Below are positions 16,066 through 25,292 of a stretch of 53,018 bases of DNA, one piece after another. Numbering within the stretch: the first letter of the stretch is position 1; each line of letters starts with the position of its first letter. Below the pieces are notes generated by a model, which saw only the letters and a program-made list of their open reading frames with translations, was not told the DNA's origin and ran no database searches. This DNA is from Actinomycetes bacterium. GTDB taxonomy: Bacteria; Actinomycetota; Actinomycetes; Actinomycetales; Microbacteriaceae. Both the position numbers and the translations under genes were made by a program. Where the stretch lies: positions 1 through 53,018 of the forward strand of contig JAEWJX010000013.1 of NCBI GenBank assembly GCA_023386365.1, given 5' to 3'.

Positions 16066-17157
16066 GTGGCCCACAAGGCTTCCGACCTACTTCCCGGCGA
16101 TGAGCCGGTTCAGCTCGTCGACGCCCAGGGGCGTGCCGTCGCCGACGAACGCTACGAACCCCCGAGCCCCGACGACCTGCTCGACGCCTACCGGGCACTC
16201 GTGATCGGTCGGCGCATCAACGACCAGTGCAACGCGCTCGTGCGCCAGGGCAGGCTCGCCGTCTACCCGTCGTCGCACGGCCAGGAGGCATGCCAGATCG
16301 CGGCCGCGCTGCCGCTGCAGCCACAGGACTGGCTGTTCCCCACCTACCGCGACTCGGTCGCCGCGATCACCCGCGGCGTGCGGGCGGCGGATGCGATGGT
16401 GCTGCTGCACGGCGACTGGCACGCCGGGTACGACCCCACCGAGCACCGGGTCGCGGTGCAGGCGACGCCGCTCGCCACACAGCTTCTGCACGCGGTGGGG
16501 TTCGCCCACGCCGCCGTGCTGAAGGGCGACGACACCGTCGTCGTGGCGATGTGCGGTGACGGCGCCACCAGCGAGGGCGACTTCCATGAGGCGCTGAACT
16601 TCGCCGCCGTGTTCCACCTGCCGGTCGTCTTCTTGGTGCAGAACAACGGGTTCGCCATCTCGGTGCCGCTCTCCCGGCAGACGGCGGCCCCCTCCCTCGC
16701 CCACAAGGCGGTCGGCTACGGCATGCCGGGCGAGCGGGTCGACGGGAACGACACGGCCGCGATGCTCGCCGTGATGCGCGCGGCGGTGGAACGCGCCCGC
16801 GCCGGCGACGGCCCGACGCTCGTCGAGGCGCACACGTACCGCATCCAGGCGCACACCAACGCCGACGACGACACCCGATACCGGGACGCGGCCGAGGTGC
16901 AGGAGTGGGTCGCGCGTGACCCGCTCACGAGGCTTCGCACCCACCTGCGCGACGCCGGCGCGCTCGACGACGCCGGCGAGCAGGCGATCGCGCTCGACGC
17001 GGAGGAGCGCGCGTCCGAGCTCCGCGCGGCCCTCAGCATCGAACACGAGCCCGACCCCGAAGACCTGTTCCGTCACGTCTACGCCGAACGCACCCCACAG
17101 CTGCAGGAGCAGTGGCGGATGCTGTCGGGCGAACTGGAGAGGGAGGTGGCACCGTGA
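16066..17157 (+). CDS. bkdA: 2-oxoacid dehydrogenase E1 component, alpha subunit
   Basis: This 363-residue thiamine-diphosphate subunit decarboxylates a 2-oxoacid, probably branched-chain, and hands the acyl group to E2. The ThDP motif GDGATSEGDFHEALN...VQNN and the substrate-side blocks YPSSHGQEACQ and WLFPTYRD are clear. The GTG start at 16066 follows GAGGGGG; the longer in-frame extension crosses the regulator gene and is not used. It is translationally coupled with E1-beta (GTGA at 17154). Many databases name this type pyruvate dehydrogenase E1-alpha; the Lrp neighbour and heterotetrameric form favour a branched-chain enzyme. Confidence 0.92.
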   Translation: MAHKASDLLPGDEPVQLVDAQGRAVADERYEPPSPDDLLDAYRALVIGRRINDQCNALVRQGRLAVYPSSHGQEACQIAAALPLQPQDWLFPTYRDSVAAITRGVRAADAMVLLHGDWHAGYDPTEHRVAVQATPLATQLLHAVGFAHAAVLKGDDTVVVAMCGDGATSEGDFHEALNFAAVFHLPVVFLVQNNGFAISVPLSRQTAAPSLAHKAVGYGMPGERVDGNDTAAMLAVMRAAVERARAGDGPTLVEAHTYRIQAHTNADDDTRYRDAAEVQEWVARDPLTRLRTHLRDAGALDDAGEQAIALDAEERASELRAALSIEHEPDPEDLFRHVYAERTPQLQEQWRMLSGELEREVAP

Positions 17158-18173
17158 CGATCGCGCACGAGGCACCCGTCACTGCATCCGCCGCCGTCGA
17201 GACCCGCACCATGGCGGCGGCCCTCAACCGCGCGCTCGCCGACGCGCTCGACGCCGACCCCTCGGTGCTCGTGTTCGGCGAAGACGTCGGAGCGCTCGGG
17301 GGTGTGTTCCGGGTGACCGACGGCCTCGCCGCCCGGTTCGGCGAGCAGCGCGTGTTCGACACCCCGCTCGCCGAGTCGGGCATCGTGGGGGCCGCGGTCG
17401 GCATGGCGATGAACGGGATGCGCCCGGTGGTCGAGATGCAGTTCGACGCGTTCGCGTTCCCCGCGTTCCAGCAGATCGTGAGCCACGTCGCGAAGATGGC
17501 GAACCGCACGCGAGGCAGCCTTCGGATGCCGATCGTCATCCGCATCCCCTTCGGCGGCGGGATCGGTGGGGTGGAGCACCACTGCGACTCTTCGGAGGCG
17601 TACTACGCGCACACCCCCGGCCTCACCGTGGTGGCGCCGTCGACCCCCCAGGACGCGTACTCGCTGCTGCGCGCGGCGATCGAGAGCCCCGATCCGGTGA
17701 TCTTCCTCGAGCACAAGAAGTTGTATTGGTCGAAGGCGCCGGTCGACACAGCCGTCGCGACCGGCATCGGCCGCGCGGCGGTCGTGCGCGACGGCACGGA
17801 TGCGACCCTCATCGCCTACGGCGCCTCCGTGGCGACGGCCATGCAGGCGGCCGAGATCGCCGCATCCGAGGGCCGCAGCCTGCAGGTGGTCGACGTGCGC
17901 ACCCTCACCCCGTTCGACGACGAGACGGTGTGTGCCGCGGTGCGCTCCACGGGCCGCGCCGTCGTGATCGCCGAAGCGCCCGGGTTCGCCAGCGTCGCAT
18001 CCGAGATCGCCGCCCGGGTGGGCGAGCGCTGCTTCGAGCACCTGGAGGCGCCGGTGCGCCGGGTGACCGGGTTCGACACCCCGTTCGCGCCCCCGAAGCT
18101 GGAACGCTTCTACCTGCCCGACGCCGACCGCATCCTCGACGCCGTCGACACGCTCAATTGGGACGAGTCATGA
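17154..18173 (+). CDS. bkdB: 2-oxoacid dehydrogenase E1 component, beta subunit
   Basis: This 339-residue transketolase-like partner of E1-alpha has the pyrimidine-binding domain first (VFGEDVGALGGVFRVTDGL, then DTPLAESGIVGAAVGMA) and the C-terminal transketolase domain (LQVVDVRTLTPFDDETV). The GTG start at 17154 sits in a GTGA overlap with E1-alpha; the longer in-frame ORF from 17112 lies inside E1-alpha. The stop overlaps the ATG of E2 at 18170. Order alpha-beta-E2 is the standard bkd arrangement. Confidence 0.93.
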   Translation: MTIAHEAPVTASAAVETRTMAAALNRALADALDADPSVLVFGEDVGALGGVFRVTDGLAARFGEQRVFDTPLAESGIVGAAVGMAMNGMRPVVEMQFDAFAFPAFQQIVSHVAKMANRTRGSLRMPIVIRIPFGGGIGGVEHHCDSSEAYYAHTPGLTVVAPSTPQDAYSLLRAAIESPDPVIFLEHKKLYWSKAPVDTAVATGIGRAAVVRDGTDATLIAYGASVATAMQAAEIAASEGRSLQVVDVRTLTPFDDETVCAAVRSTGRAVVIAEAPGFASVASEIAARVGERCFEHLEAPVRRVTGFDTPFAPPKLERFYLPDADRILDAVDTLNWDES

Positions 18174-19417
18174 CGCACACGTTCGCACTGCCCGACCTGG
18201 GGGAGGGGCTCACCGAGGCGCAGCTGGTGCACTGGCTCGTGGCGGAGGGTGACGAGGTGCGCGTCGACCAGCCGGTCGTCGAGGTGGAGACGGCGAAGAG
18301 CCTCGTCGAGGTGCCGTCGCCGTTCGCCGGCGTCGTCGCCAAACTGTGTGGCGCGGAGGGCGACATCGTGCCCGTCGGGGCGGCGCTCATCGAGGTGGCC
18401 GAACCCGGCGACGCGTACCGCGAGGAGGAGCGGGCGGGTGCCTCCGGCAACGTGCTGATCGGCTACGGCACCACCGGCCACGGTGCCGCCTCGGCCCGTC
18501 GGCGAACGCCGCTCCGCCCGGCCGCGCAGCCGTCACGCGGGGGAGCGCCGGTCGCGGTGGTCTCCCCGATCGTGCGGCGGCTGGCGCGCGAGCACGGCAT
18601 CGACCTGGCCACCATCCCCGCGAGCGGGGCGAACGGCGTCGTCACCCGGGGTGACGTGCTGCGCGCCGCCTCGGTGCGGGCGGGCGCACCGGTGGCTCCG
18701 GATGCGGGCGAGCGGATGGCGGGCCTCGCGATCGCCAAGCGGGAGCCGCTCGGCATGCTGCGGCGCACCGCTGCGGCCAAGTTCTCCCGGAGCCGTTCCG
18801 AGATCCCCGAGGCGACCGTGTGGGTCGACGTGGATGCGACGGAGCTGTGGGAGTTGCGCCGCGCCATGAGCGGCACCCGGCCCGCACCCTCGCTCACCGC
18901 GTTCCTCGCGCGGTTCGCGGTGCTCGCCCTCGCGGACTACCCGGCGTTGGCGGGCCGCCTCAGCGACGACGGCTCCGAGCTGCTCGAGTTCGCGGGAGTC
19001 AACCTCGGTGTCGCGGTCGACACCCCGCGCGGGCTCATGGTCCCGGTGGTGCGATCGGCCCACGAGCTGACGGTCGCGGCCCTCGATGAGGAGATCCACC
19101 GCATCGGCGACGCCGCGCGTGCCGGTTCGCTCACCCCCGACGAGCTCACCGGCTCCACGTTCACGTTCAACAACTACGGCGCGTTCGGTGTCGACGGGTC
19201 GGCGGCCATCATCAACCACCCCGAGGTGGCGATCCTCGGGGCCGGCCGCGCGATCGAACGACCGTGGGTGGTCGACGGCGCGATCGTGCCGCGTCGCATC
19301 CTGCAGCTGTCGCTCGTGTTCGACCACCGGGTCTGCGACGGCGGGTACGCGGCGGGTTTCCTGCGTGCGGTGGTCGACGCCGTCGAGCACCCGGCGCGAC
19401 TCCTCACGCGGGTCTAG
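18170..19417 (+). CDS. bkdC: Dihydrolipoamide acyltransferase (E2)
   Basis: This 415-residue E2 core of the complex has a single N-terminal lipoyl domain with the lipoylation site K43 in VETAKSLVEV. An alanine/arginine-rich linker follows, then a peripheral-subunit-binding domain (about 122-157, VSPIVRRLAREHGIDL). The C-terminal acyltransferase domain has the catalytic motif DHRVCDGGYAAGF. One lipoyl domain distinguishes it from most actinobacterial pyruvate/2-oxoglutarate E2 proteins. No E3 (dihydrolipoyl dehydrogenase) gene follows, so E3 must be shared and encoded elsewhere. Confidence 0.94.
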   Translation: MTHTFALPDLGEGLTEAQLVHWLVAEGDEVRVDQPVVEVETAKSLVEVPSPFAGVVAKLCGAEGDIVPVGAALIEVAEPGDAYREEERAGASGNVLIGYGTTGHGAASARRRTPLRPAAQPSRGGAPVAVVSPIVRRLAREHGIDLATIPASGANGVVTRGDVLRAASVRAGAPVAPDAGERMAGLAIAKREPLGMLRRTAAAKFSRSRSEIPEATVWVDVDATELWELRRAMSGTRPAPSLTAFLARFAVLALADYPALAGRLSDDGSELLEFAGVNLGVAVDTPRGLMVPVVRSAHELTVAALDEEIHRIGDAARAGSLTPDELTGSTFTFNNYGAFGVDGSAAIINHPEVAILGAGRAIERPWVVDGAIVPRRILQLSLVFDHRVCDGGYAAGFLRAVVDAVEHPARLLTRV

Positions 19418-19429
19418 TCGCCGATAAAA

Positions 19430-19450
19430 GCATTCATCGACTCGTATTCA
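19430..19450. promoter_or_regulatory. Putative TetR-type element before GH78
   Basis: The 21-bp segment begins GCATTCATCGACT and ends CGTATTCA. It shares 15 of 21 positions with the element at 25282-25302 before the binding-protein gene, including TCAT-GAC-CGTATTC. Its TTCATCGA core also occurs, inverted, between the TetR and GH3 genes (22783-22790). This suggests one regulator acting at three promoters of the locus. It lies 36 bp before the GH78 start. Confidence 0.4.
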
Positions 19451-19485
19451 GTAGGATGGGCGGACCGTCGTCGAGGAGGACCGCA

Positions 19486-22113
19486 GTGACCGCCGATCGT
19501 CTGCAGAACGCCCAGTGGATCGCGAGGCCGACGCCCCCGGCTCAGCGAATCATCCGCCAGCTCGAGCGCTCACGCATCGACTGGGCCGAGCCCGGCCATT
19601 CCGTGGCGCAGACGTTCCGCTCCGAGGGGCCGGTCACCGCGGTGAACCTCGACTTCAGCGGTCCGCGTGATGTGGCCGATCCGCACCAGGCGGATGTCGC
19701 TTACACGTTCTCGCTCGAGACGCCGGCCGGCGAGGTGCTCGCGCAGCACCGGGTCGAGGGCCCGAAGCTGGTCTGGGACTACTTCGACGCACTCCTCGAT
19801 GTGAACCCACCGGCTCCCCCCGGGGAGTACGTGGTGGTGTTGCGCCCCGAGCGTGAGGCCATCGGATGGTGGACCGCCGACGCGCAGCCCGTCACCGCCG
19901 ACGACGGCGTCTCGCCGCTGCCGGTCGTCGGCGTGGCGCTCGCCGACGGGCAGCAGGTCGACGGGTTCCGGACCATCGGCGTCGACACGCTCCCCGCCGC
20001 GAACCCCGTGTTCCGTCGCACCTTCGAGCTGGACGCCGCGCCCACATCGGCGGAACTCACCGCGGTCGCACTCGGCGTCGGCGTGACGTACATCAATGGC
20101 AGCCGCGTCGGCGACGAGGCCCTTGAGCCGGCCGTCACCGACTACGACCACACAGTGCTGCACCGCACCTGGGAGGTGGCGCACCTGCTGCGGGCGGGCG
20201 CCAACGAGATCGTGATCGAGGCGGGACGTGAACGGTACTCGGCCCGCGGCGGCGATGTGTGGGGCTGGAGCCTTGCGCCGTGGCACCGCGAACCGGTCGC
20301 CATCGCACGGCTCGACATCGTCGCATCCGACGGGACCGCATCCGCGATCGTCACCGACGCCAGCTGGACAGCCGAACCCGGGCAGGTGGAATACGAGCGC
20401 CTGTTCCGTGGCGAGGACTGGGTGATCCGCGCCGACGACCCCGTACGCGAGCCGGTGATCGTCGTCGACCCCCCGGCCGGCGAGTTGCGCCCCTCGACCG
20501 CGTTGCCGGTGCGCGCGCTGCCGTCGGTCGCGCCGCGCACCGCCGAGAGCCTCGCCCCGAACCGCACGGTGTTCGACTTCGGTGAGGTGATGGTGGGCCG
20601 CATCCGATGCCGCATCACCGGTGCACCCGGTGCGACGCTGCGGGTGATCTCCGGCGAGCAGCGTGCCGATGACGGATCCGTGATCTGCGACAACTTCCTG
20701 GTGGCGGGGGAGGCGCAGCTCGACACGCTGCGCCTGGAACGCGCCGTCGACGACCACCTGTGGGAGCCGCAGTTCGGCTACCGCGGCTTCCGGTGGATGC
20801 AGCTGGAGACCGAGGGCGACATCACCGTCGAAGAGGTGCGCGCCGTACCTCTCTATACGGAGGTGGAGCGGGTCGGCGAGTTCACCGCCGACGAGCCGAT
20901 CATCGAATGGATCGACGGCGCGACCGCCCGCACCTTCCGCAACAACCTGCACGGCATCCCCACCGACACCCCCATCTACGAGAAGAACGGGTGGACGGCC
21001 GACGCCCACCTCGCCACCGAGGGGCTGCTGCACCACTTCGACCTGCGCACCGCGTTCGGCAAGTGGATGGACGACCACGCCGACGCTCAGACCGCCGACG
21101 GTCAGGTGCCGCAGATCATCCCCACGCCCGGATGGGGTCGCGCCTCCGACCCGACCTGGTCGTCGTCTGCCGTGCTGATCCCCTGGTACCTGTACCGCGA
21201 GTACGGCGACCTCGGTATCCTGCAGCGTTCCGCCGACATGATCCGCCGGTTCGCCGACCAGATCGTGCGCCGCCTCGACGGCGGGCTGTGGCCGGGCCGC
21301 ACCTGGGGCGACTGGCTGTCGCCCGGCTACATGGTGGCGCCCGAGCGGATGGAACCCATCGGCACGATCATGTCCGTGCAGCTGCTGCAGCACACCGCCG
21401 CGGTGCTGCGGGAGCTCGGCGATCCGGCAGCCGCCGACTACGACCGCGAGGCGGCGCAGGTCGGCGCGCGGTACCACGCGGCGCACTTCGACGCCGCATC
21501 CGGGGTGTACGCGGTCGACGGCATCGGCTACCGGCAGGCGCTCAACATCCTGCCGCTGGCGTTCGGTGTCGTGCCCGACGCGCACGCCGCATCCGTGCGC
21601 GCGGCTCTCATCGACGACCTCGAGCACCGCACCGACGGTCACCTCGACTGCGGCGCGGTCGGCGTGCGGCACCTGCTCCCGGTACTCGCCGAGGCGGGCC
21701 GTGACGACCTGGCCGTCACCGTGCTCACCCGCCGCACACGCCCCGGCTGGGGCGCCTGGTTCGAGGACGGCGAGACGACGCTGCTCGAATCGTGGGACCC
21801 GGATGCGCGGTCCCGCAACCACTACTTCCTCGGATCGGTCGACGCGTGGATCCAGCAGCGCGTCGGTGGGCTGAGGCTCACCGCATCGGGGTGGCGCGCC
21901 TTCGAGGTCGCCCCCGTCGACGATGCCCGCGTGACCCGCGCGGGTATCCGCCACCGCACCCCGCTCGGCGATGCCGCGGTCTCCTGGCAGCGCGGAGTGG
22001 GCGGGTGGCGCTTCGAGGTGCTCGTGCCGGAGGGTTCGCGCGCGACGGTGCGGGTGCCGGGGGGCTCCCGCGAACTCGCGCCCGGGGAGCACCGGGTCAC
22101 GCTTCCGGCGTGA
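19486..22113 (+). CDS. GH78 alpha-L-rhamnosidase
   Basis: This 875-residue glycosidase would remove terminal alpha-L-rhamnose from plant glycosides or polysaccharides. N-terminal beta-sandwich domains (about 1-380) include the GH78 module with WEVAHLLRAGANEIVIEAG and an FDFGEVMVGRIR stretch. The (alpha/alpha)6-barrel begins near residue 440. The HGIPTDTPIYEKNGWTADAH motif (D494, E499) matches the catalytic segment of the family, followed by WGDWLSPG and a C-terminal beta domain. No signal peptide is visible, so it acts in the cytoplasm on imported substrate. The GTG at 19486 is chosen because GAGGAGGA (19473-19480) precedes it and it gives the usual family length of about 900 residues. Confidence 0.9.
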   Translation: MTADRLQNAQWIARPTPPAQRIIRQLERSRIDWAEPGHSVAQTFRSEGPVTAVNLDFSGPRDVADPHQADVAYTFSLETPAGEVLAQHRVEGPKLVWDYFDALLDVNPPAPPGEYVVVLRPEREAIGWWTADAQPVTADDGVSPLPVVGVALADGQQVDGFRTIGVDTLPAANPVFRRTFELDAAPTSAELTAVALGVGVTYINGSRVGDEALEPAVTDYDHTVLHRTWEVAHLLRAGANEIVIEAGRERYSARGGDVWGWSLAPWHREPVAIARLDIVASDGTASAIVTDASWTAEPGQVEYERLFRGEDWVIRADDPVREPVIVVDPPAGELRPSTALPVRALPSVAPRTAESLAPNRTVFDFGEVMVGRIRCRITGAPGATLRVISGEQRADDGSVICDNFLVAGEAQLDTLRLERAVDDHLWEPQFGYRGFRWMQLETEGDITVEEVRAVPLYTEVERVGEFTADEPIIEWIDGATARTFRNNLHGIPTDTPIYEKNGWTADAHLATEGLLHHFDLRTAFGKWMDDHADAQTADGQVPQIIPTPGWGRASDPTWSSSAVLIPWYLYREYGDLGILQRSADMIRRFADQIVRRLDGGLWPGRTWGDWLSPGYMVAPERMEPIGTIMSVQLLQHTAAVLRELGDPAAADYDREAAQVGARYHAAHFDAASGVYAVDGIGYRQALNILPLAFGVVPDAHAASVRAALIDDLEHRTDGHLDCGAVGVRHLLPVLAEAGRDDLAVTVLTRRTRPGWGAWFEDGETTLLESWDPDARSRNHYFLGSVDAWIQQRVGGLRLTASGWRAFEVAPVDDARVTRAGIRHRTPLGDAAVSWQRGVGGWRFEVLVPEGSRATVRVPGGSRELAPGEHRVTLPA

Positions 22114-22118
22114 CGCGC

Positions 22119-22150
22119 GGGCCGCGGGCCCTGACTCCTGAGAGCTCAGG
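22119..22150. terminator. Convergent-end hairpins between GH78 and TetR
   Basis: Two short perfect stems lie between the convergent genes: GGGCC-GCG-GGCCC (22119-22131) and CCTGAG-AG-CTCAGG (22137-22150). The second reaches into the TetR stop codon. Neither has a T tract. They may act together as a bidirectional terminator. Confidence 0.35.
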
Positions 22151-22751
22151 TGGTGGCGTCCGCGGCCTTCGGGCTCTTCAGGAGTTCGACGAGCAGCTCG
22201 AGCCGGTCGCCCATGTCGAAGCCTGACGGGTCGAGCAGCCACTGCAGCTGGAGGCCGTCGGCGGCGGCGACCAGCAGAGACGCGACCGCGTGCTCGTCGA
22301 GGTGGGCGGGGAAGTCGCCCGACTCCTTGCGGTGCCGGATGTCGGCGGCCACGTCGTCGAGGAGTTTCGCGAACCGGTCGTGGAAGAAGTCGCGCGCGGT
22401 CGAGTCGGCTGCGGTGCTCTCGGCCGACATCGTGACGTAGAGGCGGACGAGCCCCGGTTCCTGGGCGTTGTGCCGCACGATCTCGACGAGACCCGGGAGC
22501 GAGACGGCGGGATTGCCCGTCTCCTCATAGAAGTGCTCGTTGCGCACGTCGCGGCGACGCAGCACCTCGAGGAACAGCTCTTCCTTGTTCTTGAAGTGGT
22601 GGAGCAGGCCCGCCTGGCTGAGGTTCGCGCGGCGCGCGATGTCGCGCAGGGAGGTGCGGTCGTACCCGACCTCGGCGAAGACGTCGACGGCGACGTCGAC
22701 GATCTCGTCGCGCTTCGCACGCCCCTTCGCGTATGTGCCCCGCTCAGCCAT
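22146..22751 (-). CDS. TetR family regulator of the glycoside locus
   Basis: This 201-residue regulator has a TetR helix-turn-helix at residues about 12-58 (DRTSLRDIARRANLSQAGLLHHFKNKEELF) and a helical ligand domain. It is convergent with GH78 and divergent from GH3. The intergenic region with GH3 carries an AT-rich near-palindrome (22775-22797) that is probably its own operator. The position in the middle of a rhamnosidase/ABC/beta-glycosidase locus suggests that a sugar or aglycone from the substrate is the inducer. That is inference. Confidence 0.9.
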   Translation of the reverse strand: MAERGTYAKGRAKRDEIVDVAVDVFAEVGYDRTSLRDIARRANLSQAGLLHHFKNKEELFLEVLRRRDVRNEHFYEETGNPAVSLPGLVEIVRHNAQEPGLVRLYVTMSAESTAADSTARDFFHDRFAKLLDDVAADIRHRKESGDFPAHLDEHAVASLLVAAADGLQLQWLLDPSGFDMGDRLELLVELLKSPKAADATT

Positions 22752-22774
22752 GATCCGTAATGCTACTCAGCCCG

Positions 22775-22797
22775 AAAAGTTATCGATGAACTGTTTT
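22775..22797. promoter_or_regulatory. Putative TetR operator between TetR and GH3 genes
   Basis: A near-palindrome with arms AAAAGTT (22775-22781) and AACTGTTTT (22789-22797) around ATCGATG. It contains TCGATGAA, the inverse of the TTCATCGA found before GH78. A TAGTGT (22802-22807) could be the -10 of the GH3 gene. The site is well placed to repress both divergent genes. Confidence 0.45.
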
Positions 22798-22835
22798 GAG
22801 GTAGTGTAGCGCGCACCGAGACCCAAGGGGCACCC

Positions 22836-25292
22836 GTGACGCAGTTCGACGACGACATGCTGACTTCGCTCATCGAGCGACTCGACCTCGAGAGCAAGGT
22901 GGCGCTGCTCACCGGGCGCGACTCGTGGTCACTCCACCCGCTGCCGCAGATCGGGCTCGACTCCCTCGTGCTCTCCGACGGGCCGGTCGGGGTGCGCGGC
23001 GACTCCTGGGACGAGCGCTCGCCGTCGATCAACTTCCCGTCGCCGACGGCGCTCGCGGCGTCCTGGGATGCGGAGCTCGTACGCGAGGTGGGTACGGCGC
23101 TCGGCAGCGAAGCCCGCGACAAGGGCGTGCACGTGCTGCTCGCCCCCACCATCAACCTCCACCGCACCCCCTACGGCGGTCGCCACTTCGAGGCGTTCAG
23201 CGAAGACCCGCTGCTCACCGCGAACCTCGCCACCGCCTACATGGCCGGGGTGCAGGCGCACGGGGTGGGCGCGGCGCTCAAGCACTACGTGGTGAACGAC
23301 TCCGAGACCGACCGTTTCGAGGTCGACGTGCGCGTCGCGGATCGCACCCTCCGCGAGCTCTACCTGCTCGCCTTCGAGGAGCCCGTCGTCGAGGGCGGCG
23401 CCTGGCTGGTGATGAGCGCCTACAACTCCATCAATGGCGTCACCGCGAGTGAGAACGCGTTGCTCGCGACGCCGCTCAACGACGAGTGGGGCTTCGACGG
23501 GGTCGTCGTGAGCGACTGGACCGCGGTCCGGTCGCTCGCGAGCGCTCTCGTGCCGCAGGATCTCGCCATGCCCGGGCCGTCGAGCGCGTGGAGCGAGGGG
23601 CTGGTCGCCGCCGTCCGCGCTGGCGAGGTGCCCGAGGGCCTCATCGACCGCAAGGTGCTGCGCATCCTGAAGCTCGCCGCCCGCACCGGCGCGCTCCGCG
23701 ACCACGGCGACGCCCCGGCTGCCGGCCCGATCCCGCACGCCCAGCGTCGCGAGATCGCGCGTCGCGCCGCCGCCGAAGGCACGGTGCTGCTCGAGAACCA
23801 CGGACTCCTCCCGCTTGCGTCGCCGACGTCGATCGCCGTGATCGGTGAGGGTGCCCGCCACGCGCGCACGCAGGGCGGGGGAAGCGCCACGGTGATCCCC
23901 GCCACCGTCAGCTCGCCGCTCGCCGGCATCGAGCACCGCTGGCCGGACGCCGAAGTCACCTGGAGTCTGGGTGCCGTCGTGCAGAGCGGTCTCGCCGACA
24001 TCGACCTCGATCGTCTGGTCGCCCCCTCCGGGGAGGCGGGCATCCTCGTGCGGTACCTGGACGAGGCGGGCGACGCGATCGCCGAGGAGCCGCGGGCGGC
24101 ATCCGGGATCGTCTCGTTCGACGCGGCGGCCCTCGGGTCGCGGTCGGCGGTGGTCGAGTTCTCGTTCCGGTACACGCCTGACGATGCCGGTGAGCTCGCG
24201 CCGTTCGGTGTCGCGGGGCTCTGCGACTACGAGGTGCTCGCCGACGGGCAGCGGGTGGCCGGCGGTGAGCTGCGCACGCGGCCGGGCGACGACCCGGCGA
24301 CCGCTGTGCTGAACCCACCCTGGACCTCGCTCGACCTGCCGGTGGGCGCCGACGGCGCCGTGGACCTCGTGGTGCGGTTCCGGCCGGTGGCCGGGGGCAT
24401 CCCCGGCGCGCTCGCCTTCCGCGTGGGCCTGCCGCCGTTGGCTGCGGATGCCGACACCCTCATCCGGGATGCGGCGCGGGCCGCCGCGGATGCCGAGATC
24501 GCGGTCGTGGTGGTGTCGACCTCCGCCGAGGTGGAGTCGGAAGGCTTCGACCGCACCTCGCTCGCCTTGCCGGGGCGTCAGGACGACCTGGTGCGGGCGG
24601 TGGCCGCTGCCAACCCGCGCACCATCGTGGTGGTCAACGCCGGCGCGCCCGTGCTGCTGCCGTGGCGCGACGACGTCGCGGCGGTGCTCGCCAGCTGGTT
24701 CCCCGGTCAGGAGTTCGGTGACGCGCTCGCGGATGTGCTGTCGGGCGACCGCGAACCGGGTGGCCGTCTGCCGGTCACCTGGCCGTCGGGCGAAGCCGAT
24801 GTGCCGGTCTCGACGGTGCAACCCACCGACGGGAGGCTGCACTACGACGAGGGTGTTCACATCGGGCACCGTGCGTGGCTGCGGAGCGGGGCACGCCCCG
24901 CCTACCCGTTCGGGCACGGGGTCGGCTACACGCAGTGGCGCGCCGCCGAGCTGGCAGCGCCGGCGTCGATCGCCGCGGGCGAGACGGCTGAGGCGGTGGT
25001 CGAGGTCGCCAACACGGGCGACCGCCCGGGCAAGACGGTCGTGCAGCTCTACCTGGAGCGCACCGATCCGAGTGCGGTCGACCGTCCGGTGAGGTGGCTC
25101 GCGGGCCACCGCGCGGTGCATGCCGGGCCGGGGGAGTCGGTGCGGATCGGCATCCCCCTCGACTGGCGGCGCTTCGCGCACTGGGCGGATGGCTGGGAGC
25201 TCGAGCCCGGCGCCTACCGTCTGCGGGCGGGTTTCTCCGTCGAGGACCTGCCGGTCGACGCTGACCTCATCGTTATTGAAACGAATCATTGA
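22836..25292 (+). CDS. GH3 family beta-glycosidase with PA14 insertion
   Basis: This 818-residue enzyme hydrolyses beta-glycosidic bonds, probably beta-glucosides. The N-terminal GH3 barrel has KHYVVNDSETDR (K149, H150) and the nucleophile D227 in GVVVSDW. The second alpha/beta domain follows and is interrupted at about residues 390-545 by a PA14-like beta domain, which often shapes substrate access. A fibronectin-III-like domain closes the protein (about 700-815). There is no signal peptide, so the enzyme is cytoplasmic. The GTG start at 22836 follows AAGGGG. The gene ends inside the control element of the binding-protein gene. Confidence 0.92.
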   Translation: MTQFDDDMLTSLIERLDLESKVALLTGRDSWSLHPLPQIGLDSLVLSDGPVGVRGDSWDERSPSINFPSPTALAASWDAELVREVGTALGSEARDKGVHVLLAPTINLHRTPYGGRHFEAFSEDPLLTANLATAYMAGVQAHGVGAALKHYVVNDSETDRFEVDVRVADRTLRELYLLAFEEPVVEGGAWLVMSAYNSINGVTASENALLATPLNDEWGFDGVVVSDWTAVRSLASALVPQDLAMPGPSSAWSEGLVAAVRAGEVPEGLIDRKVLRILKLAARTGALRDHGDAPAAGPIPHAQRREIARRAAAEGTVLLENHGLLPLASPTSIAVIGEGARHARTQGGGSATVIPATVSSPLAGIEHRWPDAEVTWSLGAVVQSGLADIDLDRLVAPSGEAGILVRYLDEAGDAIAEEPRAASGIVSFDAAALGSRSAVVEFSFRYTPDDAGELAPFGVAGLCDYEVLADGQRVAGGELRTRPGDDPATAVLNPPWTSLDLPVGADGAVDLVVRFRPVAGGIPGALAFRVGLPPLAADADTLIRDAARAAADAEIAVVVVSTSAEVESEGFDRTSLALPGRQDDLVRAVAAANPRTIVVVNAGAPVLLPWRDDVAAVLASWFPGQEFGDALADVLSGDREPGGRLPVTWPSGEADVPVSTVQPTDGRLHYDEGVHIGHRAWLRSGARPAYPFGHGVGYTQWRAAELAAPASIAAGETAEAVVEVANTGDRPGKTVVQLYLERTDPSAVDRPVRWLAGHRAVHAGPGESVRIGIPLDWRRFAHWADGWELEPGAYRLRAGFSVEDLPVDADLIVIETNH

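Noticed and set aside
19570..22242. 890-codon open frame on the minus strand across the rhamnosidase gene
   Set aside because: It lies opposite a convincing GH78 gene. Its protein is rich in Arg, His, Gly and Asp with no family match, which is the usual shadow of a high-GC gene.
22929..25289. 786-codon open frame on the minus strand across the GH3 gene
   Set aside because: Antisense shadow of the GH3 enzyme, with low-complexity composition and no recognisable domain.
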